NCBI GenBank assembly: GCA_965279075.1
Contig: CBDIHI010000011.1
Coordinates: 248,001-312,000 of the forward strand
Origin: SZAS-79 sp965279075
GTDB taxonomy: Bacteria > Pseudomonadota > Gammaproteobacteria > Burkholderiales > SG8-39
Direction of reading: 5' to 3'
Length of the DNA stretch: 64,000 nt
The stretch's first letter is position 1. Every line of letters begins with the position of its first letter. Under the pieces are notes generated by a model that was given only the letters and a program-made list of their open reading frames with translations, was not told the origin of the DNA and did no database searches. Made by a program: the position numbers and the translations under genes. This document shows, piece by piece, positions 41,108 through 48,802 of the stretch.

Positions 41108-42254
41108 GGGGATCTGCCTTGGTGATCAGGCGTTCGATCGCGTGCAGCAGCGGGCGATCGTCGGCGCTGACCAGCGAGATCGCCTCGCCGGTGGAGCCCG
41201 CGCGGCCGGTGCGGCCGATGCGGTGCACGTAGTCTTCCGAGACGTTCGGCAGGTCGAAGTTCACGACGTGCGGCAGGGCCTCGATGTCGAGGCCGCGCGC
41301 GGCGATGTCGGTCGCGACCAGCACCTGCAGCTCGTTGTCCTTGAATTTCTTGAGCGCCTTGGTGCGCGCCGGCTGGCTCTTGTTGCCGTGGATGGCATCG
41401 GCCTGGATGCCTTCCTTTTCCAGCTGCTGCGCGAGACGGTTCGCGCCGTGCTTGGTCTTGGTGAACACCAGCACCTGGTGCCAGTCGCCGCCCTTGATCA
41501 GGTGGGCGAGCAGCTCGCGCTTGCGGTCGCGGTCCACGTGGTAGACGCACTGCGCCACCAGTTCGATCGGCGCATTGCGGCGCGCGACCTCGACCGTGGC
41601 CGGGTCGCGCAGGATCGTGCCGGAGAGCTTCCTGATGTCGTCCGAGAACGTGGCCGAGAACAGCAGGTTCTGGCGCACGGCGGGCAGGATCGCCAGTACG
41701 CGGCGGATGTCGTGGATGAAGCCCATGTCGAGCATGCGGTCGGCTTCGTCCAGCACGAGGATCTCGACCGACTTCAGGTCGATAGTGCGCTGCTGTACGT
41801 GGTCGAGCAGCCGGCCAGGCGTGGCGACGACGATGTCGACGCCGCGGCGCAGTTCGGTGACCTGGGGGTTGAAACCCACGCCCCCGAAGATCATGCATGA
41901 GCGCAGGTTCATGTGCTTGCCGTAGGTGCGCACGCTTTCGTGCACCTGTGCGGCGAGTTCGCGCGTGGGCACGAGGATCAGCGCGCGGATGGGGTTCTTG
42001 CCCGTGCCTTTCGGCGCGATTTCGGACAGGCGCTGCAGCATCGGCAGCGTGAAGCCCGCGGTCTTGCCGGTGCCGGTCTGGGCGGCGCCGAGCAGGTCGC
42101 GGCCTGCGAGGACGAAGGGAATGGCCTGCGCCTGGATGGGCGTGGGGGTGGTATAGCCTTGCTCGGCGACGGCGCGCAGCAGCGCGTCCGACAGCCCGAG
42201 CGTCGAGAACGACGTATCTATGACAATCTCCTGGGGATCGGCCTGGGAAGTCAC
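40926..42254 (-). CDS. rhlE: DEAD-box RNA helicase RhlE-like, tail frameshifted
   Basis: The open frame gives 442 residues. The core (about 1-375) is complete: Q motif TPTPIQAQAIPFVLAGRD, motif I AQTGTGKT, DEAD in LVLDEADRMLDMG, SAT in LFSATFSDD and the motif VI region YVHRIGRTGRAG. After LLHAIERLITK, near 41120, the frame leaves the conserved tail and runs through a low-complexity Pro/Arg stretch to 40926. The enzyme unwinds structured RNA in ribosome assembly and mRNA decay. The core may still work with an altered tail, or the shifts may be assembly errors. Confidence 0.85.
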   Translation of the reverse strand: MTSQADPQEIVIDTSFSTLGLSDALLRAVAEQGYTTPTPIQAQAIPFVLAGRDLLGAAQTGTGKTAGFTLPMLQRLSEIAPKGTGKNPIRALILVPTRELAAQVHESVRTYGKHMNLRSCMIFGGVGFNPQVTELRRGVDIVVATPGRLLDHVQQRTIDLKSVEILVLDEADRMLDMGFIHDIRRVLAILPAVRQNLLFSATFSDDIRKLSGTILRDPATVEVARRNAPIELVAQCVYHVDRDRKRELLAHLIKGGDWHQVLVFTKTKHGANRLAQQLEKEGIQADAIHGNKSQPARTKALKKFKDNELQVLVATDIAARGLDIEALPHVVNFDLPNVSEDYVHRIGRTGRAGSTGEAISLVSADDRPLLHAIERLITKADPREDRGRLRAHPRPAPGARGRRPRPAPAARPAAPPRFAAEERPPGARAAPLHARRCGAPRP

Positions 42255-42581
42255 CTCACTCGAGGTCTTCCATACCGGTTCAGGCAGATGAGGTACCGCT
42301 TTAAGGGGATTCGAGAGCCCGCGAGGTGTTGCATTTGGCGGGGAGCCGCGAAGAGGGTTGAGGCGCTAACCGATTGAAGCGATTCAAGACCTTGGGACGG
42401 AGTATACACGAAATACACGAAACACTTTGGGCCGTCGCAGGTTTGCCGTCGGGATGCCGGGGTCCGGTCACGGACCCGCTCTATTCAACCCCCTGAAAGC
42501 GGGGCATGATTGTGACGTATGCCATACGCTGGCTGCCGCGCGTCAAAGTTCAACTTTGACGGGTTGCGAAAAGGGGGTCCC
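42255..42581. other. Intergenic region between rhlE and the chimeric regulator
   Basis: A 327-bp gap, noticeably less GC-rich in places than its surroundings. It holds a short tandem repeat (ATACACGAA twice, near 42411-42431) and a 7-bp perfect hairpin GGGTCCG-GTCA-CGGACCC at 42460-42477 without a T run. The promoter of the downstream two-gene operon is presumably here, but I cannot point to a convincing -35/-10 pair. Confidence 0.4.
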
Positions 42582-43244
42582 GTGGCGGTGGAAAAGAACC
42601 CGTTTCGTGAACAAAGCGCCAAAGGCAAGTCTTGGGACGCGCCCGCCGTCGCGCGCGGAGTTGAAGTCGCCGTCCTCTGCTTCAATACTGCCCTCGTAGT
42701 GATTCTTTGGAGTGCAGCGGTTTCCCTTATACGATCCGAACGGGACGAAGCCATTCGTTCCGCAGTGGATCGCAACGACAATCTTGCCATTGCGTTCGAG
42801 CAGTACGTTACCCGGACCCTCGCGAGTGCTGATTTGGAGCTCACGCTCGACGCCTTCCGCGAGCGCAAGCTCGACAACCCGGTCCACACCGTGAACGACG
42901 GCCAGACGGCGATCGATTACCTTTTCGGGGCGGGCGAGTACGCCGACCGGAAAAGGTTTCCGGTCCCCGACCTGATCCTTCTGGACCTGAAGATGCCCGT
43001 GGTCGACGGCCTGACGGTGCTGAAGCGCATCAAGGAGTCGGGGCGCCTCAAGCGGATCCCGGTCATCATGCTGACTTCGTCCAAGGAAGAGGGTGATCGT
43101 GCGCTCAGCTACGACAACGGGGTCAACAGCTACCTGGTCAAGCCGGTGTCGTTCGCCGGGTTCCTGGAGGTGGTTGGAAAGATCCATGAGTACTGGCTTA
43201 CACTCAATGTTCCGCCACCGCAGTCTGCGAGAGAAAAAGCATGA
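42582..43244 (+). CDS. Chimera: membrane sensor N-terminus fused to a truncated response regulator
   Basis: A 220-residue protein from the GTG at 42582 (AAAGGGGG just upstream; an ATG 21 codons earlier is an alternative). Residues 27-50 are a membrane helix. They are followed by DEAIRSAVDRNDNLAIAFEQ, the start of a sensor linker seen in PAS/GGDEF-type sensors. At about residue 84 the sequence passes directly into LELTLDAFRERKLDNP and on through a Rcp1-type receiver with phosphoacceptor Asp135 (LILLDLKMP) and Lys187 (YLVKPV). The receiver lacks its first beta strand and acidic Asp pair, so normal Mg2+-dependent phosphorylation is doubtful. Its stop overlaps the next gene by 4 bp. Confidence 0.75.
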   Translation: MAVEKNPFREQSAKGKSWDAPAVARGVEVAVLCFNTALVVILWSAAVSLIRSERDEAIRSAVDRNDNLAIAFEQYVTRTLASADLELTLDAFRERKLDNPVHTVNDGQTAIDYLFGAGEYADRKRFPVPDLILLDLKMPVVDGLTVLKRIKESGRLKRIPVIMLTSSKEEGDRALSYDNGVNSYLVKPVSFAGFLEVVGKIHEYWLTLNVPPPQSAREKA

Positions 43245-44152
43245 AGCTCATTCCATATGAACTTGACTCTCTCAGGAGCGTCGCTGCGGCGGTGTTCGAT
43301 TTATCCGGCACGCTCCTTGAGGCGAACGCGGGGTTCAACCGGATCCTCGGCGCAACTGCGCCCGCCTGCGTCGGGCAAGGCGTCTCACACTGCTTCCAGT
43401 ACCCTGCCTTCAGGGAACTTTCCACCGCGTCGCCGGGCGAAGGGGGCACCCTCTATCGGGGCGCGATGCGGATGCGCGATTTCAAGGGCGGGACGATTCA
43501 CATCGAAGGGGTCGTTACGCGCTCGGCGTTCGGCATCTGCCTGTTAGCCGACTTCGCCCTCGACGAGACCGCGGGATCGCCCGACCGACGCAGTCCCGCA
43601 CGCTCGCCCGAGGAACCACGTGTCGTCGATGCCACGCTGACCGACAGTCTCACCGGGGTCGGAAACAGGGCACATTTCGACCAGGCCCTCGCGCGGGAGA
43701 TCAGTCGCGTCAAGCGCACCGCCCTGCCGCTCAGCATGCTGGTCGGGAACCTGGACCACCTTGCCCGGGTCAACGAACAGAATGGGCGCAGTGCCGGAGA
43801 CGCGCTGCTCACCCGCTTCGGGTTCCTGTTGCGATTGCTGACCCGGCCGACAGACGTCTCGTCGCGCCTGTACGGAGACAGCTTCGCGGTGCTGATGCCG
43901 CATACGAATATCGCAGGAGCGATTGTCTTGGTCGAGAGGATCCGCGTGGCGTTTTCGAAGCCGACTGCCGACGGTCCCGAGCATCCGGCCACGGTAAGCT
44001 TCGGGGTGGCGGAGTTCGATACGAACGAGGACGCGAAGACTTTCCTGAATCGGGTGGGCATCGCGCTCGGTGAGGCAAAGAAAAGTGGCCGCGACCGGGC
44101 GATCGCGGCGAATCCCGCAGCGGAAGGCGACGGATCGACACCGGCCGGCTAG
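43241..44152 (+). CDS. PAS-like / degenerate GGDEF protein
   Basis: A 303-residue soluble protein. Residues 10-110 look like a PAS domain (VFDLSGTLLEANAGFNRILG). Residues 130-290 form a GGDEF domain opening TDSLTGVGNRAHFDQAL. The active-site loop reads YGDSF (211-215) where GGDEF is expected: the first Gly and the catalytic Glu are replaced, so diguanylate cyclase activity is unlikely. It is translationally coupled to the chimeric regulator and may be its partner. The stop overlaps the convergent dadA gene by 4 bp. Confidence 0.8.
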   Translation: MKLIPYELDSLRSVAAAVFDLSGTLLEANAGFNRILGATAPACVGQGVSHCFQYPAFRELSTASPGEGGTLYRGAMRMRDFKGGTIHIEGVVTRSAFGICLLADFALDETAGSPDRRSPARSPEEPRVVDATLTDSLTGVGNRAHFDQALAREISRVKRTALPLSMLVGNLDHLARVNEQNGRSAGDALLTRFGFLLRLLTRPTDVSSRLYGDSFAVLMPHTNIAGAIVLVERIRVAFSKPTADGPEHPATVSFGVAEFDTNEDAKTFLNRVGIALGEAKKSGRDRAIAANPAAEGDGSTPAG

Positions 44153-45405
44153 GTCCCGCAGAACGCGAAGTCCACTTCGAGCGAGAGCCCGCTCACGATC
44201 CGTGCGATCGACTTGCCCGAGCCGCACGAATGCGTCCATCCGAGCGTGCCGTGGCCGGTGTTCATGTAGAGGTTCGCCACTTTCGAGCGCCCGATGATGG
44301 GCACGTTCGACGGCGTCGCCGGCCGCAGTCCCGTCCAGAACTGCGCCTCGCCTGCGTCACCCGCGCCGGGGAAGAGGTGCTCGACGCGTTTCACGATCGC
44401 CTCGCAGCGCACGCGGTTGAGGTCGCGGTCGTAGCCGTTGAACTCGGCCGTGCCCGCGATGCGCAGTCTTTCCCCCAGCCGCGAGAACACGAGCTTGTAT
44501 TCGTCGTCGGTCAGCGAGACGCGGTGCGCCATCGCCGCGTCCTTTACCGGCATCGTCACCGAGTACCCTTTGGCGGGGTAGATCGGCAGCTTGATCCCCA
44601 AGGGCGCCGCATACAGCGGGCTGAACGAACCCATGCACAGCACGTAGGCGTCGCCGCGGATGCGCTGGAAGCGCCCGTCGGGGTCGGTGGCTTCGACGTG
44701 CTCGACCGTGCCGCCGGCTTCGCGCAGCGCGGTCACCGTGTGGCTCATCAGGAACTTCACGCCGGCCGCCTCGCACAAGGTGACGAGCTCGCGCGCGAAC
44801 AGGTTCGCGTCGCCCGATTCGTCCTCCGCCGTGTAGGTCGCCCCCGCGAGCTGGGGCCGGATGTGCGCGAGCGCGGGCTCTATTTTCACGGCCTCGTCCG
44901 CGGAGATCACGCGCCGGTCGCAGCCCAGTGCGCGCATCTGTTCGGTGGGCTCGAGGGCGGCCTCGAATTCCTTCGGACTGGTGTAGAAGTGCAGGATTCC
45001 CTGCGTGCGCTGGTCGTACGCGATGCCAGTCTCGCGACGCAGCGCCTGCAGCGTCTCGCGGCTGTAGGTGCCGAGCCGCACGATCTGGCCGATGTTGTGC
45101 CGCGTGCGTTCCGGCGTGCACTCGCGCAGGAACTGGAGCCCCCAGAGCCACTGGCGCGCATCGGCGCGCAGGCGAAAGAGCAGGGGAGCATCCTCTCGCG
45201 CGAGCCACTTGAGTACTTTCAGCGGCGCGCCGGGATTGGCCCAGGGCTCGGCATGGCTGACGGAGATCTGCCCGCCGTTGGCGAAGCTGGTTTCGGCGGC
45301 CGGTGCGGCCTGCCGGTCGACGACGGTGACTTCGTGGCCGAGCCTGGAGAGGTAATAGGCGGAGGAAACGCCGAGCAGGCCGGAGCCGAGGACGATGACG
45401 CGCAT
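44149..45405 (-). CDS. dadA: D-amino-acid dehydrogenase (DadA type), riboswitch-controlled
   Basis: A 418-residue DadA-type flavoenzyme, FAD motif VLGSGLLGVSSAYYLSRLGH and C-terminal NTGHGTLGWTHSCGSGKSIA. It oxidises D-amino acids (and perhaps glycine) to keto acids, feeding electrons to the respiratory chain at the inner membrane. A tandem glycine riboswitch lies just upstream on the same strand, so expression should follow glycine level. It is distinct from the two DAO-family enzymes encoded at 311 and 15624, which lack such control. Confidence 0.92.
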   Translation of the reverse strand: MRVIVLGSGLLGVSSAYYLSRLGHEVTVVDRQAAPAAETSFANGGQISVSHAEPWANPGAPLKVLKWLAREDAPLLFRLRADARQWLWGLQFLRECTPERTRHNIGQIVRLGTYSRETLQALRRETGIAYDQRTQGILHFYTSPKEFEAALEPTEQMRALGCDRRVISADEAVKIEPALAHIRPQLAGATYTAEDESGDANLFARELVTLCEAAGVKFLMSHTVTALREAGGTVEHVEATDPDGRFQRIRGDAYVLCMGSFSPLYAAPLGIKLPIYPAKGYSVTMPVKDAAMAHRVSLTDDEYKLVFSRLGERLRIAGTAEFNGYDRDLNRVRCEAIVKRVEHLFPGAGDAGEAQFWTGLRPATPSNVPIIGRSKVANLYMNTGHGTLGWTHSCGSGKSIARIVSGLSLEVDFAFCGT

Positions 45406-45434
45406 GGGAGCACCCTTTGTAAGGCGCCGCTCCC
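45406..45434 (-). promoter_or_regulatory. Possible riboswitch expression platform
   Basis: GGGAGC and GCTCCC form a hairpin that would hold the AAAGGG ribosome site immediately before the dadA ATG. The 5' arm overlaps the 3' end of the second glycine aptamer, so ligand binding could free or hide the ribosome site. Inferred from sequence complementarity only. Confidence 0.45.
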
Positions 45435-45608
45435 CCTGTCCGTGTTACCTGAGAGATTCGGGCGCGGCGCCTGCCGCGGCCTTGCTCCTTCGGTGCGTCA
45501 CCTGGTGTGACGGCTCTCCAGACGGCTGTTCATCGCATGCAGTACTGGACCTGAGCGTGTATGGGAGATTGCGCCTTCGGTGACCGGGCGTGCCCGGTAC
45601 TCTCCTGC
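45431..45608 (-). promoter_or_regulatory. Tandem glycine riboswitch (gcvT-type)
   Basis: Two aptamers in series are readable on the minus strand. The 5' one begins GGAGAG and contains CACCGAAGGCGCAA and GCTCAGGTCC. The 3' one contains GGAGAGCC, CACCGAAGGAGCAA, GAATCTCTCAGG and GGACAGGGGG. These are the conserved core sequences of the glycine riboswitch, with a short linker. The 3' end is about 26 nt from the dadA start codon. Glycine binding would control dadA translation or transcription. Confidence 0.9.
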
Positions 45609-45616
45609 ATGGTGGC

Positions 45617-45622
45617 ACTATA
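45617..45622 (-). promoter_or_regulatory. Candidate -10 box for the riboswitch-dadA transcript
   Basis: TATAGT on the minus strand ends 9 nt before the first aptamer base, so transcription would start close to the riboswitch 5' end. No clear -35 is seen. Confidence 0.45.
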
Positions 45623-45654
45623 GCGGATATCGAACTGGTGAGGAGGAAGTGGAA

Positions 45655-46611
45655 ATGACATTCGAACGCGCCGTCGTCCTGGTGTTCGCCCTGCTAGCGT
45701 TACCGGCGTGGGGCCAGTCGTGGCCGCAGCGGCCTGTGCGCCTGGTCGTGCCTTACCCGCCCGGCGGGGCGTCGGACCTGCATGCCCGCCACCTCGCGGC
45801 GAAGCTCACCGACCTGCCGCAGCCGGTCATCGTCGAGAACCGGGCCGGCGCCGGCGGCAACGTCGCATTCGAGTACGTCGCCAGGGCCGCTCCCGACGGC
45901 TATACCCTGCTGTGGGGCGCGGGCTCGATGACCGTGGCGCCCGCGCTCACGGCCAACCTGCCCTTCGACGTGGTGAAGGACTATGCGCCGATCTCCCTGG
46001 TCGTGGTCGTGCAGAACGTCCTGATGGTGCCCGCGGTCGCGCCTTGGAAAAGCGCACCGGAGCTGATTGCCGCGGCCCGGGCACAGCCGGGCAAGCTCAA
46101 CTACGCGTCCTCGGGCGCCGGCGCGATTCCCCACCTGAGCATGGAGCTCCTCAAGAGCATGGCCGGCGTCGACATCGCGCACATTCCCTACAAGGGCGAT
46201 TCGCCCGCGATGGTCGACCTCGTCGCAGGCCGCGTCGACATGTATTTCGCCACCATTGCGGGCGGCGTCCAGCAGATCCGCAGCGGCAAGGTGCGTGCCC
46301 TGGCCGTCAGCGCGAAGAAGCGTGCGGCGACCCTGCCCGAGGTGCCTACGCTCGACGAAGCGGGCATTCCGGGCTACGAAGTCGCGTCGTGGTTCGGCGT
46401 GCTTGCGCCCGCCGGCACGCCGCGCGACATCGTGAACCTGATGCATTCGCAGATCGCGAAGGCCGTCGCGCAACCCGACCTGCGCGAGAAATACGTGGCG
46501 CTGGGCTCGGAGCCCACCAGCAACACGCCACAGGAGTTCCAGGCGCTGATCCGTGACAGTGTCGCGAAGTTCGCGCAGATCGCGAGGGGGGCGGGCATCA
46601 AGCCCGAGTAG
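45655..46611 (+). CDS. Bug/TctC-family binding protein
   Basis: A 318-residue periplasmic binding protein: signal peptide ending PAWGQSWP, VPYPPGGASDLHARH, VENRAGAGG, RAAPDGYTLL and HIPYKGDSP. AGGAGGAAG precedes the ATG. It stands alone, divergent from the glycine-riboswitch/dadA gene and convergent with the Crp/Fnr-family gene (stops 2 nt apart). A link with amino-acid uptake is possible but unproven. Confidence 0.9.
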   Translation: MTFERAVVLVFALLALPAWGQSWPQRPVRLVVPYPPGGASDLHARHLAAKLTDLPQPVIVENRAGAGGNVAFEYVARAAPDGYTLLWGAGSMTVAPALTANLPFDVVKDYAPISLVVVVQNVLMVPAVAPWKSAPELIAAARAQPGKLNYASSGAGAIPHLSMELLKSMAGVDIAHIPYKGDSPAMVDLVAGRVDMYFATIAGGVQQIRSGKVRALAVSAKKRAATLPEVPTLDEAGIPGYEVASWFGVLAPAGTPRDIVNLMHSQIAKAVAQPDLREKYVALGSEPTSNTPQEFQALIRDSVAKFAQIARGAGIKPE

Positions 46612-46613
46612 CT

Positions 46614-47324
46614 TCAGGAGGCGAACAGCCCCTGGTGCGCGCACAGGTCGCGCAGGCGGGCGAACTGCTTCACGGTCACGCCGCGATACCCGAGCTCGAC
46701 GAGGCCTTCCTCCTGCATGCGCTTGAGCTCGCGGTTCACGCTGGGCCGGGCCGCGCTCAGCATCACCGCGATCTCCGCTTGCGTCAGTCGCAGGCTGGCG
46801 CCGTCGCCGCCGTCCCGCCCGGCGAGCGCTAGCGTGCACAGCTGGCGTGCCAGCCTCTGCCGCAGCGGAACCAGCGCGAACTCGTCCACGGCCGAGTACG
46901 CCTTGCGCAGGCGATAGCACAGCAGCCTTGCGAAATGCGCATGGAGTTCCGGGGTCTCGTCGAGGACCGCGAGGAAGCCGCCCCTGGGGACGAGCAGTAC
47001 TTCGGTGCGCCGGTGGGCGCGCGTGTCATGGACCGCGCCGAGCCCGTCGATGGCCGCGACGAGCCCCCATACGGAGCCCGGCTGGATCAGGGAGAACACG
47101 ACCTCGTGCCCGTCCGAGGTCAGCGTGGCGCTGCGGATCGCGCCGCGCAGCACGATCGCCAGACCCTCGGGGGGCACGCCCCGGGGAGCGATCAGTTCGC
47201 CGTTCAGGAAACGTCGGTGGCGCGATATCCGGGCAAGGGCGTTCAGGACCGGCGCCGGAAGGGGGCGGAACCAGTCGTTGCCCTGCAGCACCGCGAGGCG
47301 CCACTGCAAGTCGTGCTCGGCCAT
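46614..47324 (-). CDS. Crp/Fnr-family transcriptional regulator
   Basis: A 236-residue regulator (an alternative ATG at 47375 would add 17 residues). The cyclic-nucleotide-binding-type beta-roll spans about residues 25-135 (APRGVPPEGLAIVLRGAIRS). The C-terminal winged helix has LTQAEIAVMLSAARPSVNREL as its recognition region. The FNR-type N-terminal Cys cluster is absent, so it is not an oxygen-sensing Fe-S protein; its effector is unknown. It is divergent from the 12-gene catabolic operon and likely controls it. The later start is preferred because it leaves the palindrome at 47362-47381 outside the gene. Confidence 0.82.
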   Translation of the reverse strand: MAEHDLQWRLAVLQGNDWFRPLPAPVLNALARISRHRRFLNGELIAPRGVPPEGLAIVLRGAIRSATLTSDGHEVVFSLIQPGSVWGLVAAIDGLGAVHDTRAHRRTEVLLVPRGGFLAVLDETPELHAHFARLLCYRLRKAYSAVDEFALVPLRQRLARQLCTLALAGRDGGDGASLRLTQAEIAVMLSAARPSVNRELKRMQEEGLVELGYRGVTVKQFARLRDLCAHQGLFAS

Positions 47325-47361
47325 GTGCTGACGGGCTCCGTTCGCGGGGTATGTGCGCCAG

Positions 47362-47381
47362 ATTGTAACTTGCATGACAAT
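47362..47381. promoter_or_regulatory. Candidate operator between the regulator and the catabolic operon
   Basis: ATTGT-N10-ACAAT, a perfect 5+5 bp inverted repeat with outer dimensions like a Crp/Fnr-family site, lies in the divergent promoter region. The centre is not symmetrical. Assigned by position and symmetry only. Confidence 0.35.
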
Positions 47382-47443
47382 TCCGGCGGGATGCCGGGCC
47401 TAGGATTTGCAACTGGTTCTTGTTAACTCGTGAATCCCCGCAA

Positions 47444-48793
47444 ATGCCTGAGATGGGCCCGACGCTTGCCGCCTGGGCCGCCGGCCTTCGTTATGAAGAC
47501 CTGCCGGCGGATGCGGTCGCGCGCGCGAAGCGCCTGCTTCTCGATACGCTGGCCGTCGCCTGGGCCGGGTCCGGCGCCGACGGGATTGCGGCATTGCACG
47601 GGCTCGCAGTGCGCCAGGGCGGGGTGCCCGACAGCGGCCTCTGGGCCCTGGGCGGCCGCGTTCCGGCGCCGCAGGCCGCATTCGTCAACGGCGCGATGGC
47701 CGCGGCGCTCGATTTCGACAGCGTGCACGATGAGGCGACCGTACATGCGGACATCGTCGTCGTTCCTGCGGCGCTGGCCGTGGCCGAGCAGGGCAACCTT
47801 TCCGGTCGTGAGTTCCTCGCCGCCTACGTGGCCGGCGATGAAATGCTCGTGAGGATGGGCCTCGCGATCCAGTCGCATCCGGGGTGGTTCTATACCTCGG
47901 TGCTCGGCGTTTTCGCCGCGGCCGCGGCTGCGGCGCGTGCGCTGCGCCTTGACGCCGTCGGCGTGCAGGCGGCGATGGGCGTTGCGCTGAGCCGCGCCGC
48001 GGGCACCCAGCAGGCCCTGGTCGAACGCTCCCTCACCAAGCGCCTGCAATCGGCGTTCGCCGCGCGGGACGGAGTCGATGCCGCGCAGCTCGCGCAATGC
48101 GGCGTCAGCGCGCCGGCCGGTGCCTTCGAGGGGCGCTGCGGGTTCGAGGCCCTGTACACGAAGCTCGACCATGCAGTGGTGCTCGAAGGCCTGGGCCGGG
48201 ACTACCGGTTCGCTTCCCTCACGCTCAAGAAATACGCCAGCTGCTTCTGCAACCATGCCGCGATCGAGGCGGCGCTGGATCTCGTGTCGCGACACCAGCT
48301 GCGCGCCGAGGACGTGGTCAGCGCAAGCGTGCGCATCTCGCCGTTCATGGCGAGGCTCGTCGGCGCCGACTTTTCGCCGGGAGACAACCCGCAGGTCGCG
48401 GCGCAGTTCAGCGTGCAGTACTCGGTGGCAAGCGCCCTGCAGCGCGGGCGCTTCTCGGTCGAGGACATCCATCCCGCGGCGGTCGTTTCGCAGGACGTCG
48501 GCGCGCTGGCACGACGCGTGCATGTGGAAGTCGATGCCGCGCAGGACGGCAAGTTCGCCCCGGCGACCGTCAGCGTGAGGACGAACCGGGGTGCCGAGTA
48601 CCATGCAACGGCGACGGAATTGCCGGGCACGCCTTCGCACCCGATGTCGGACGGCGAGCACCGCGGGAAGGCGATCGCCTGCCTGACGAGCGGCGCGCGG
48701 CCGATGACGGCGGCGCAGGCGGCGCGGTTCGCGGACCGGGTCGGCCGGGTCGAGACACTCGGCTCGATGCGCGACCTTTGGACCATAGACTGA
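47444..48793 (+). CDS. MmgE/PrpD-family protein (first copy)
   Basis: A 449-residue MmgE/PrpD protein. It has the helical domain (AKRLLLDTLAVAWAGSGADG, AALDFDSVHDEATVHADIVV) and the lid domain (KKYASCFCNHAAIEAALDLV). Family members include 2-methylcitrate dehydratase, cis-aconitate decarboxylase and epimerases of iminodisuccinate. None of the methylcitrate-cycle genes is nearby, so a different hydroxy- or imino-acid is expected. The ATG at 47444 is preferred over a TTG 8 codons upstream. First gene of the catabolic operon facing the Crp/Fnr regulator. Confidence 0.85.
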   Translation: MPEMGPTLAAWAAGLRYEDLPADAVARAKRLLLDTLAVAWAGSGADGIAALHGLAVRQGGVPDSGLWALGGRVPAPQAAFVNGAMAAALDFDSVHDEATVHADIVVVPAALAVAEQGNLSGREFLAAYVAGDEMLVRMGLAIQSHPGWFYTSVLGVFAAAAAAARALRLDAVGVQAAMGVALSRAAGTQQALVERSLTKRLQSAFAARDGVDAAQLAQCGVSAPAGAFEGRCGFEALYTKLDHAVVLEGLGRDYRFASLTLKKYASCFCNHAAIEAALDLVSRHQLRAEDVVSASVRISPFMARLVGADFSPGDNPQVAAQFSVQYSVASALQRGRFSVEDIHPAAVVSQDVGALARRVHVEVDAAQDGKFAPATVSVRTNRGAEYHATATELPGTPSHPMSDGEHRGKAIACLTSGARPMTAAQAARFADRVGRVETLGSMRDLWTID

Positions 48794-48802
48794 GGAGAAC
48801 TC

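Noticed and set aside
42460..42477. Hairpin GGGTCCG-GTCA-CGGACCC as a terminator
   Set aside because: No T run, far from both neighbouring gene ends, and it lies upstream rather than downstream of both flanking genes.
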